Assembly (NCBI RefSeq): GCF_025024155.1 | Contig: NW_026251831.1 | Coordinates: 1-64,000, forward strand | From: Gamsiella multidivaricata | Taxonomy: Eukaryota > Mortierellomycota > Mortierellomycetes > Mortierellales > Mortierellaceae | Direction of reading: 5' to 3' | DNA length: 64,000 nt | Part shown: positions 11,669 to 22,309 of the stretch, in pieces | Layout of the letters: every line of letters starts with the position of its first letter | How positions within the stretch are numbered: the stretch's first letter is position 1 | Position numbers and translations under genes: made by a program | Notes under the pieces: generated by a model | Seen by the model: only the letters and a program-made list of their open reading frames with translations | What the model was told of the DNA's origin: nothing | Databases searched by the model: none

Positions 11669-14248
11669 CTACAACTCATCGTGCTTCTTTTTCGTCTCAC
11701 CCTTAGAAACAACGCTAGGCATGTGCACCTCGGGAACGACATCCTGATCTCCTAGCATCTCCGTATTCGACAGGCGACATACAGCAGGCGTCCTGAACTT
11801 AAATAGATATTCGCACCTATTTGATTCGGATATGGACACAATCTCGTTCACCGCCCCACAACTCATCACAACCTAGAAAAAAAAAAAAAAAAAAAAAAAA
11901 GAGAATGCTGTGTCAGCACGCTTTCCTATACATCAAGTCGTATATAGTGCATTGAGAGGATCTTTGTTACATTGACAGAGCGCTCAGGCCCGTTCCAGCA
12001 CCTGAGACCGCCGGTGTACAACTGTGTATCGTAGTTGTTACCGACCCAAGACGAGAATGTGCTACAAAAAACCATTAAGCAGCGAGCAGGTTAGAGCCAC
12101 TATAGATGTCACTCTTGGTGTTGAACAAGAACGCCATGGATTCCTACCCAAGGGAAGTGTCCCCGTTTGATTTTTGCGTTGCACTGCCAAACAGGCATAG
12201 CGAGTACGTGTATCTAGGATGGCACAAGTAAGCAATTTGCGAACGATTAGAGCCACTTTCGCGGTTTGGTTCATAAATCAATTGTGCGTACCACGACTTA
12301 CTCTATATCCTTGTACTCGAAGCATTGGTCCACGAGCTGAGCAAAGGTCTCGTCCTTTCCGAAGTCCATCTCGAGCTTGCGTTCGATAGCCTTAATCTCT
12401 TCCTCAATCTTTCTCTCTTCCTCAGACGCCTTGTTGTATGCTTCTTGGATACGCTCCGTCTCTATGGTTTGACACGATAAACAATGGCGACATCAGTTTT
12501 ATATTCCGTACTAGGCGTTTCAGTATATATCAGCTTTGCATTCCGTATTAGACATCTCATTATATATCCTAGACCTGATGACAAGCACAAAGCTGTACCT
12601 GACTTGGATTCATAGAACAAAAATCCGAGGCCAACGCTTTTGGCAATGTTTCGAGCACGTCCATATATAGCGCCCAAGGTTTCCTTGCTTTCTTTGCCTA
12701 TCGTTTTCATAAAGCGTAGGTTTAGCATGGCGTGTTCGTGACCGACAGCTCGAGAAAAAGTCGAGGAAAAATGAACCCCTATACCTTGATCTTCGAAGTT
12801 CGGCAATACTTCTTCTGGAATCTCGATGAGCTTCTCTCCAACGAACTCGTCCAAATCATTATCCCATTGTGGGGCAAACTCTTCGAAAGCTTTGATGGCT
12901 TTCAAAACCGCCTCGTCGTTGTACTCCGTGTTGTAGGTCTCCTTCATCGTCTTGATCAAATGGAACATCCTTCCAATCTCCTTTCGCGCGTAGTATGTTT
13001 CACTCTGCAGCGCCATCAAGCGTTGTTTCGCAGACAGCTCCTTGTTTTCATCCTTCTTTCTCTCCTTCCTCTCCTCCTCCCTCTGTGCTGCATCTGCGGC
13101 AGCCTGCTTGAGTTCCTCAAGGTATTCGTCAAATCCAGAAATAGTGTCCTTAACTGCGAGATCATGATAATTCTTATTGTGATTCTCCTTCAGCTCTTCC
13201 AGGGTAGTGCGGAGCAAATTCTTGGCTTCAATCGCACGGACAAGTCTCTGGCTTTGCTGCTCGATCAGTGGTGCCAATTGGATTTCTCGTGCCTTCTTGC
13301 GCTCGGCCTTTGTGCTTTCCAAATATTCCTGCTGCTTTACTTTCACGCTGTCCAGTTCGGCTGTTTATCCATTTTGAAAATAAGGACAGTTTTTGTAAGT
13401 TTGCTCCGCGCTCGATATCTCTTGGGTGTTGAATCACGTACTGTAATGACGATTGTTACCTTTTGTATCTGCTGCCTTTTGCCTGATCTGTGTCGCCTTG
13501 ACCTGTACTTTCTCTAATTGCTCTTGGAGCCGTTTTTTGGCATCCTTACCATACGCGATATAGCCCTTTCTGATGTCGCTTCCTTCCCTCTCGATCTTGC
13601 GGATCCTCTCTCGCTCCTTCTTGGCCTCTGTGCCAACTTCTTCGCATATATTGGGGCAGTGCGTGTTTCCATCGTATTCATCCGTCCCGTCGCAGCATTC
13701 CGGGTCGCAAACGCCATCGTTCACTCGGGAACTTATGAGGTACGCTGGGATATGCCCAGCATTTTCGCAGTAAAAGTATGAGTTCCCGCACGCCGAGGTT
13801 CCTATTACAATGGCGAGGGATAGTCAACATCAGCGTCAGTATCCTGTCTATTGTTTGGCATCATACCTTTTTGGAGTTCCTAAAGCGTCAAAAAGGCGTT
13901 ACGTACCTGGCTCATCCGATCCATCGAGACAGTCGCAGTAGTCGTCATTGATAGCTGTAAAAGGTACCACCTTTGTTCCATCAAAGCACTGCCAATTTCC
14001 AGCGCTGTCCGGGGTATACAACTTGGATCCTAGTTGAAAAAAGCAAGAAAGCAGGAGAAGCAATTCAGTTTTCTCGAATTCATTCGAGTCTATCCTAGAC
14101 TCAACTATAGTTTAAGCTCTTCGATAATAGACCACCACCTACTCGATGGAGCTACACCTCGGGGTCCCCTGGTATCATGGACGTTGGCCTGCGCCAAGTC
14201 AAGTGCCAGGGTGACCAAGATTGGAACGCACAGAATACGGGCTTTCAT
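11669..14248 (-). CDS. gtb1: Glucosidase II beta subunit (617 aa, 8 exons) with C-terminal HDEL
   Basis: Exons (descending) 14248-14143, 14029-13907, 13801-13460, 13360-12599, 12461-12302, 12213-12148, 12061-11971 and 11872-11669; phases close. A signal peptide (ILCVPILVTLALDLAQA) is followed by the LDL-receptor-like Cys modules NDDYCDCLDGSDEP and NDGVCDPECCDGTDEY, then a long charged coiled coil. The C-terminal MRH lectin domain includes YSLCLFGSATQKS, the Trp-rich FSSWVG, GGLRCWNGPERS and MSCG...RCEYLF. It ends KKKHDEL, a true ER-retention signal. The protein holds the catalytic alpha subunit in the ER and recognises mannose on N-glycans during glucose trimming in the calnexin cycle. Intron 7 ends in a run of 24 T on the coding strand directly before CTAG. 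Confidence 0.95.
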
Positions 14249-16604
14249 GGCGCACAAAAGGAGTGGAGGGTTGAACTTGTTTCTTTTTATGCAATAAACA
14301 CGATTGCCTTCAGAGTTTGAGGAATCCAGAGTCGCGTCCTGATTCGAAGCTGTTCGAAAGGCTGATGAGGATCTGTTGATCAGTGCATCCCTCGATTTTG
14401 ACCAATAAGAGACGAAACGCAAGGTTTGATCTGATTGGCTATCTCAAACTCGGGGACGCGCCCTCAGATACACGCCTGTCTTGAATGCTTCACATCGCGC
14501 TGCAGGCCACACAGTAGCATGAGGACCTGGTTCTTTTTGCACGTTTGGACAACTGGCCGACCAAGTGCTGATCCGTCGAGGATCTGATGCTAAACTCGTG
14601 TCTCGATTGCCACGTTTTTTCATGTATCTTGGAGTGTTGATCGAACGGCGATTGGTTCCAGCCAAATCATTCAAGATAACTCTGGTAGGTATCTCGAACA
14701 CAACACATGGCCATGTATGTACGTACTACAAAGGTACAGAATGACAGTTTTTGAGCAAAACTAAATGTAACGGAGAAAAAATAAATAAATTCTTTGGCGA
14801 CTTTGGCCGCATGCACTGGTCTGCAACACATCGTTGTGAAGAGGAGAAGCAGCGATTACATTAAGAAAACTCTTCAACATCTATGCCCTGCTCCAGATGG
14901 CGGAGCGCTATCAAACCTAAGCAGCAGCGCATGGCTACGCTCATCGAGGATGGCTAGCCTCTGGTCAACGGAGCAAAACAAAGAGATTTGATCATGGGAA
15001 CAGCTTGAGGCGATTCGGTCATTGTTGACTTTGTGCATTTACCTTCGTGAATAAAGTTGGAAATATATGGAGTGAACGCAAACGATCGGCAGATCAATAG
15101 ATGTAGAGTAGATACTAGCAGACCATGACTGTTAGCACAGATTGTGGCCGAATCTGTGTTTGCCAAATAACGCCTGATCCCTTATTGCGTTCTCTCAGCG
15201 GAATGGTGACAAAAAGACAATGCACATACCTCCCCTGGTCTGCAGACATTTCAGTGCACAAACATCAATGTTCAAGGCAGAAGGAGCCCAATTGTACGAT
15301 GGATACGTGTCGTCGCATTCTCTCTGAGAGGCTTTGGATGAAAAAAGAAAGAAAAGAAAAGAAAACAAATGAGAGGCGCAATGCAGCATCTACACTTCAT
15401 GCAAGGCAAAGCAAGGCAGACCAAGAAGGAATTATTTTAGTGCGGCATGCACTGAGAGCAATGGAGTGACTAGAACCCATGCTGTCTGGTGGGAGCGGAT
15501 GCAGATGTATGAACAGAATGTGCATTTGAGCAGCGCTCTCATCTTTTGTCCGTCATATTCAAGATGTAGTAGAGAGAGTAGGGTTCATCATCATAGTGGA
15601 TGAGCACGCAACACAAATGTGGGGTGTGTACAGAGAGTTGTGTGAGCGTGTGAGTAAGTGCCTATGTGGATATTGGGGGTTCTGCACTAGCCCTTCCTAG
15701 ACGGGCCCAGAACGTGGGATCAACCCGTTAATGTATGTGTCTACTACTTCCTCGGATCGATCTTTCCCAATACAGCTCAGTTCCTTGGTTTTTCGGTATT
15801 AATGTAGCACACACAAACTAATGCATTCGCATTCCCATTTACCCCATTTCCCTCGCCCCTTGTCGTGGCTCTGGAATCTATCGTATCCTCATCCAAGCGA
15901 CCAATTTAGGGAACTATATAGCAATTGCTCCGAGACCTCATCGATGTTCTTTTTTTATAATGCTTCAGATGGCACAATGGCATTCGAGTGGAGTCTTTTG
16001 TTCTAGGATGGAGCAGCGTAAAAAGACCTTTTTGATGTGCAATTGATATACAAGATCAGACATTAAAGAGGGCAGAGCAATAGAAAATTCAGTTACCAAA
16101 GATATTTATGGACGTGGGAGGAGATAACAAAAAAAAAAAGAGAGAGAGAGTGGTGGGGCGATGTGCGGTACCTGAAGATATGTAAGATCCGAAGTACCTG
16201 CGGGTTGGAATGTCGAGGCATGCTGGACTGTAAGCATGAGATTAAGATTTTGCACTATGGCGAACCTTAAATGCGCCTTCAAATGAATACGTTTAATATA
16301 GTTTTCTGTTCCTGACCCCTGTTTTTCTTTTCTTCTTGTTCTTTGCTTCCTCCATTCGCACCCAGCGCGCACCATTCCATTCCATTCCATTCCATTCCAT
16401 TCCATTCCATTCCATCCCATCCCATCCCATCTACCAGTAACGACTCATCCATCTCGACATTCCTCCTCGTCTCAAGGGCTACCTCTTTTTTTATTTTATT
16501 TTGATCACCCTTCCTGAACCCTTACTCTCCACAATAACTGAAGTCGTACACTCCTTCCCCTGTCCCCCTCCTTCTTCGCACTGCACCTCAACCAACTTTC
16601 TCTA
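14249..16604. other. Intergenic region, 2.35 kb
   Basis: It is the divergent spacer between glucosidase II beta and the NmrA-fusion gene. It has CCAAT-type elements (ACCAATAAG near 14400, ATTGG near 14430), purine-rich patches near 15340-15370, a GT-rich stretch near 15600-15660 and the CCATT microsatellite near its right end. Short open frames look random. No tRNA or conserved protein was recognised. Confidence 0.45.
16372..16431. repeat. Pentanucleotide microsatellite CCATT/CCATC
   Basis: Eight perfect CCATT units (16372-16411) are followed by four CCATC units (16412-16431), about 175 bases before the ATG of the NmrA-fusion gene, in its promoter or leader. Confidence 0.9.
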
Positions 16605-18967
16605 ATGGATTATCCATCTGCACAGCATCGCACCCAGCGGGCACACAGCATGGCTACAGACTCCAGGGCAAAGTGCGGCCCTTTCTACAAGGATGCCTAC
16701 CATAGCAACGAGCTCGACTACCACCTGCCCTCTCTACCGCCCACTTCGCCTTTCACCGCCATCTCAGACCTTACGCCTGAAGTCGATCTCTACAAACGAC
16801 CAACATCACCTCCACTCCCTGCCAATCCACCTGCTGTCCCTACACTTTCCAAGACAGATTCAAAAAAAGAAGTAAAATCACCACAGCGACTCAAAAGGGA
16901 ACAAACGGTGCTGAAGCTGCAGCAGCAACAACAGCAGGCCCTCGAAAAGTTCAAGCAGGACAAGCTCGATCAGCAGTACTCAAAGGTCGATCGCAAACAG
17001 AAAAAGGATGAGTACAAGCAGATGTACCAGAGTCAGCACGACTATGAGAAGCAGATGGAGACTAAAGTCGAGAAGCGTCAGCAACGGTCGTTGCCTATCT
17101 ATCCAACTACATCCTCGTCCACTTCCTCCGGACAGAGCAACAATACTCTGACGGATCTTTGGAGTTCACAGTCGACATCACCATCAAATGAGATCTACTA
17201 CCACTCCAGTCGATATTACCACCGCAAACATCCTACACACCTTGCCGACGCCAAACCACATCAACAGCATCAGCACCTCAGCAGCATCTCCTCCTCTACC
17301 TCTACATTCACTCACAAGACAAAATACCAAAACGAGAACATGCGCTCATTGAGTCTGAAGAGTTACTCCACAAAATCCATGTATGATCTAAGACCGTGGT
17401 CCGCCACGCCTCAGTCCCCGGTCTTTGATTACCATTCGGGCTATGACAGCGACGACACCGCCATGTCTCATGGCTGGGATTCTCTCATGGACACACTACA
17501 TTCTCCAACATCTGTACCCTCTCCTATATCCTCCCCTGGCTTGGACTCTTCGTTCAAGGACGAGACAGACGTGGAGCAGATCGATGCCTCATTAGAGGAC
17601 CTTGCTCTTAGCCACAGCGACAACAAGAATGGCAATGGCAGATACTTGCTAGGTAAGGGCTAACTACCATAGCTCGTCCTTCTACCTTTCTACCCCCTTC
17701 CCTTACCACTTCTTTTCTATATTGTCGATGACCATCGTTCATCCGCCAATTGCCAGCATGTGCGCAGTTGTTCCAACGCTTTTTTTTAATTTATCTTGCG
17801 AAAGTACCCATTCGAGCAATGCCCTCTTTTTTAATTACTATTGCTATTTGACAGTGAGCGTACCCACGCCCCCTCCCTTCCTCCCTTACGAGTAGAAATC
17901 CACTTCGTCTGGATGGCGTTTGGTCGCCACTAGTGCGCTCTTTAGATTTGTAGATGGACCTAATATTGGCACGACGTTCACTACAACATAGCTCTAAATT
18001 TCTTTTTGGTTGTCCTCTGTCTTTTTTTACTCCTTGACCATAGTGATGGGTGCCAATGGTCGGACAGGTATCGAGGTCGTGAAGCAAGGCCTAGCGCGGA
18101 ACTACCGAGTGACAGCCTTTGTCAGGGACGACAAGGCTTTCCTCGAGGATAGCACCCTTCGCAAGAACCACAACCTTCTCATCGTGCGCGGATCGCCAAC
18201 GTGCCAGGCGGACCTTGACCGATGTGTCGAGGGACAGGACGTGGTCGTCAATGTGATTGGGGTAAGGGCATTTATTTTCTGTTCTGTAGCCTTTTTTTTT
18301 TTTCATTATGTTACAAACGGATGCTGACAAGAACTTCCCCGATTTCTTAGGCGCGACTCATGTCAAACGATACAACTATCAGCTCGCATTCACAGGTGGT
18401 TCTTAATAATGCGATGAAGAAGCATGGTATGTGTCCTATCTCGATTTTAATACCAGTCAAATACACGCCTTACTGGATACCTAATTCTCAGCAATTCTCG
18501 TTCACTTCATTTTGTGTGTACTACTAGGTGTGCGACGACTGATTGTAGTCACGTCCTATGGTTGCCTAGGTCTTCGTAACTACCTGATCAGCACTAAGAA
18601 GCTGTTCTCCCGCATGTTCATGACTGGGATTCTGAAAGATAAGGTTCTCCAGGAGGACATTATTCAGCGCGATACCCCGTTCCTGGACTGGACCATTGTT
18701 CGACCCATCACCCTCAAAGATGGCGATTTGTCTGAAAAATATTGGGTCAGTTGCGATGAGTTGCCAAATACCAACAAGGTCAAGGTCCTGACGCGGCGGG
18801 ATCTGGCACATTACCTGCTTGGGATCATCAACGCGCGTGAGGAGCATCATGCGATCCGTAGCATTGCAGGCAAGCCCAAGCCAAGCAAAGCGAAGACGAT
18901 GTGCCCGTTTGAACGGAGACGCGAGGCAGCGGAGCAGGCACGACAACTGAAAGAACAGCAGCAGTAG
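16605..18967 (+). CDS. NmrA-like NAD(P)-binding protein with long disordered/coiled-coil N-terminal extension (593 aa, 4 exons)
   Basis: Exons 16605-17652, 18044-18261, 18351-18426 and 18528-18967; phases 1, 0 and 1 close. Exon 1 (~349 residues) is low complexity, Pro/Ser/Gln/His-rich, with a Lys/Gln/Glu coiled coil (residues ~95-165). The 391-nt intron 1 joins its last residues, RYLLV, to MGANGRTGIEVV, and the join makes a complete beta1 strand plus GxxGxxG dinucleotide-binding loop. The rest is an atypical short-chain dehydrogenase (NmrA/NAD(P)-binding_10 type): VTAFVR, VVVNVIG, RLIVVTSYG, WTIVRP. The TSYG keeps a Tyr, but a YxxxK pair is not evident, so a redox-sensor or flavin-reductase-like role is as likely as catalysis. 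Two separate genes is the alternative, but then the Rossmann fold would lack its first strand. Confidence 0.72.
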
Positions 18968-19556
18968 GAATTTCTTACTACTCAATTGCCACCATACCTT
19001 TCATACATAGAGCAATGATAAATGAATGTATTCTAATGTACCATGTCATGTCGTGAATCTGCAACTCCACTCGTGTCCATCTGAGTGCCATGTATGGAGC
19101 ATATCGTGCTGAATTCTGGCGACATACTGTCACGCTGGTTTATTTGTAACTCTTGCTGACCTAATATGTGGAGAGAGGAAGTGGCCCTCGGAGGAGCGCA
19201 ATGGGCACCCAACAAAAAAAATAAAAGAAAAAGAGCCAACGGAAGTCTGAGAAGGATCCATTTGGCATGCAAACATGGAGGTAGACTAGACAACAGCCAT
19301 ACAGCCATTGCGATGGCTTTTTTTTTTCCTTTGGACGCACAGTAACGGCGATGACTTGCATTGTCCATCTCCCCCTGGATTGTGGACTTTTGTAGGCACC
19401 TTGTGCTCCTGTGATCCCTGCTGTTGAGCGTGTGAGCCCTCGTCTGAGATCCTGCTGGACACACTCTTCTCCATTCTTTTCTTTCTTCTCTTTCCATTCA
19501 TCCTCCTTCCTCCTTCCCCCCTCCAGATTCATCAACCGAGTAATCGAGATCCAGAC
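18968..19556. other. Intergenic region
   Basis: It holds the 3' UTR of the NmrA-fusion gene (AATGAATG/AATAAA-like near 19015) and the pyrimidine-rich promoter of the VTT gene (about 19440-19530). Minus-strand open frames here are low-complexity shadows of these CT-rich tracts. Confidence 0.45.
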
Positions 19557-20992
19557 ATGTCGTCCTCGCAAGCAACCGACACCACCCCGTTGCTCCGCAA
19601 TGACACTACCTCGACCGACATCAAGAAGAAGCATGGTGTCCGGCAGCATCTCCTGGACATGACCCCACTACAGAGCTTTCTCTCCCTCCTCGTCTTGGCT
19701 GCCACGGTCGCACTGGGCGTTTATATGATGATAAAATACAGTCTTCCCAAGGATCTGACCGAGTAAGACCTGCTTCTGTGCAGCGTTATGCCCTGAATTG
19801 TCGTCCTCTCGTCCAATTGAAACCTGATAATTAACTCCAGTGCACTGACAACTCGCCCGTCTTTTACCTGCTGCTGACTGCATTCGAAAAACAATAGCGA
19901 ACAGAGACAATGGCTCAAGTTCCCGAGGAATGCAGAGGATGTGCAGCATTTGAGTATTATTCTCGAGTCTTACGTATCCCAGCACTACTATCAGGTTATG
20001 GCCTGCTTCATCGTCACCTATGTCTCGTAAGTGTTGCATCCTCACCGTTTAACCCGGAGCAATCGCTTAAGAGACCACGTTTCTCATCGCCTACATGTTC
20101 TCATTCGCCGTTGCTTGTTCTTTAATTCTTCCAGAATGCAAGCATTTGCAATCCCTGGCTCGGTGATGCTTTCGGTTCTTGGAGGTGCCCTGTTCAAGTT
20201 CTGGATTGGCATTGCTGTTGTTTTGTTCTGCGCAGGTTTCGGTTCGTTGTGCTGCTATTCCATTTCGTACTATCTCGGTCATCCAATTGTGGAGAAGCAT
20301 CTCAAGGACAGGATCGCAAAACTTCAGGTCAAAGTGAGTGAGCGAGCTTGAGCAAACAAAAACATTTGTCAGACGACTGGGGCAATAATTGGAGATCTAA
20401 TTTTTTTTTTTCCCTTTTATTGCAATGACTAGATTGACGCCAAGAGGGATCAGCTTTTCTTCTACTTCGCCTTCTTGCGCGTTACGCCCTTCGTCCCTAG
20501 TATGTTGAGACTTGACATCGATGGTCGCTCTGTGGGTTCATTATTCCGTGGAAGTTGTTGATGATGCTGACATAGCCTCCAACTTTAATAGACTGGTTCA
20601 TGAATGTCGCTTCGCCCCACTTGGGGATTCCAGTTCTCATCTTCTTCTTTGGAACCCTTGGTAAGGCGATATCTGCCGCTGTTTGCTGTATCGAGCGTTA
20701 AATACCATGCTTGCTCCACAATTGCTGACCCGTGTTCTTCTTTCACTATAAATTGGCACATCATATAGTTGGCGTTCTGCCCAACACTCTCGTCACCGTA
20801 CAAGCTGGTGTCACCTTGGCCGCCCTGGCTTCGCCCGATGATTTTACGTTGCTGACGCCCCAGAATATTATCATGACGGTTGTCATATGTATCTGCTTAC
20901 TGATGCCCATTGTGCTTCATCGCAATGCTGAGGATCCTCTGGCCACACCCAAACCCACGGATGAGGAAACTGATCCCCTCTCTCGCGTTTAA
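19557..20992 (+). CDS. VTT-domain (TMEM41/DedA-type) membrane protein, probable ER lipid scramblase (297 aa, 6 exons)
   Basis: Exons 19557-19762, 19898-20026, 20135-20333, 20433-20499, 20592-20660 and 20769-20992; all phases close. A short cytosolic N-terminus is followed by a first membrane helix (FLSLLVLAATVALGVYMM). The VTT core is MQAFAIPGSVMLSVLGGALF, then a Gly-rich loop and YYLGHPIVEKHL. Next come the re-entrant motif FAFLRVTPFVPNWFMNVASP and the VGVLPNTLVTVQAG segment, with a last helix before an acidic tail. These are the signature blocks of TMEM41A/B and VMP1-like proteins, which scramble phospholipids in the ER and support autophagosome and lipid-droplet formation. TMEM41 fits better than the shorter bacterial DedA. 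Confidence 0.88.
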
Positions 20993-22309
20993 AGTAACAA
21001 AAGAATACCCTTTGTCTGTAGTATATACCTCCTCTAGGAATAGCACACAATGAATAAAGATGTCATTTGCATTCATTGCCAGGCCCTACTGTGAAATGGA
21101 TTAGTTTATTAACTAAGTGCATAATGAACAATTCATGAGTGTTGATGTGAACATCGGACAAGACTTCCTTCCAAGTTAATGAAAGGCGAACGGTACACAG
21201 CTCAAAGGGCTGGGGATCGACTGCATTTTCTCGTCTCTTGTACGCAAGACGATATCACCGCTACAGTCATAGCTGCCATAGAAGACGTGCTTATTAACGG
21301 AAAGACCCCTTGCACGACCGCACCGCGGAGCAATGCAGGTAAACACAACGGTCAGTATTTTTCTTAGCAGCACGTCTTGAAGTCCCGGTGATGAGGGCTC
21401 TCGATGTCTAGAGAGTTGACGCTTGCACTTGCGAAGCGCCTGGACGTGAGGGAGGAATAAAGAAGCGATGGATATCTGAGTGGATGAATTGGCTACGCTA
21501 ACGTAGCTGTTCTCACGGATACAGACTACGATGGATTGGAGTATGCAAAAGGCACAGGCTAGGTTATCGACTTTCAATCTCTTGAAGTACAAAACAGAGG
21601 CGACAATGCTAAGGGCCATGACGCTGAAAGTCAGACTTGTGGATTTTATGGTAGGTGAAGAGAATGCGTGAAGAGAGTGTACGCGCCTTTGGTTGAGTAG
21701 TGAGAGGAGTGATGCTTCCTAAAGACATATTGATAGAGGTATATGAACAATGTTTTTCGACCAAGGGTAAAGCGCGTAGGACGACAGCGTTTGAGTTTGT
21801 GTCATGTTTCAGAAACTCGTAGTATCAGTTCTAATTGCAGTGGCCAGAAATAGCGAAACGCGCTTCCTTTTTCTGGTATTTATATCTTTGTATGTGGCAT
21901 GGTGTGAGGACAAAGAGAGACGATTGTTCCATATATGAACAAAGATGTCAGATTGAACGATGTTCCCACTTGTGCTGGAATCGTATCATGATGGAAAATT
22001 GTCTGAGAATGTGCATGGACCGTTCATCTTTTTTTTTTGGCCTCCTACATTGTACCACGCATTACGCCGATACCGCAATGCTCGCATCGAGTGCACCATT
22101 GGGCCCAACCGTTACAGGGGCAACGTAGGGACACTCGGTTTCCAGATTCGCCCGTGTTATAAGCAACTGTGGTAAATGAAAGGGGTAAAGTTCGATATGA
22201 TCCTTCGGCCAGTCTTTTTTCATGCTCGTCCTCCTTTTGAATGTTACCCCCACCTCTCATTCATCCCAACTTCTTCACTACCAACACCTTCTCTCGCTCT
22301 TTATTCATC
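20993..22309. other. Intergenic region, 1.3 kb
   Basis: Polyadenylation signal AATAAA near 21053 for the VTT gene, then the promoter of the first aminotransferase-like gene. One minus-strand open frame (21176-21619, 147 codons, starting MALSIVASVLYFKRL) has a hydrophobic start and several Cys, but I recognise no family and see no paired exons. I leave it uncalled. Confidence 0.4.

Noticed and set aside
12732..13517. 261-codon plus-strand hydrophobic open frame over glucosidase II beta
   Set aside because: It is the complement of the Lys/Glu-rich coiled coil, which always reads as Leu/Phe-rich.
17653..18043. Two separate genes at 16605 and 18010
   Set aside because: The second would start at Met inside the Rossmann beta1 strand; splicing of the 391-nt intron rebuilds that strand in frame.
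21176..21619. 147-codon minus-strand open frame with hydrophobic start
   Set aside because: No family resemblance, no supporting exons, and the composition is not clearly coding; left in the intergenic description.
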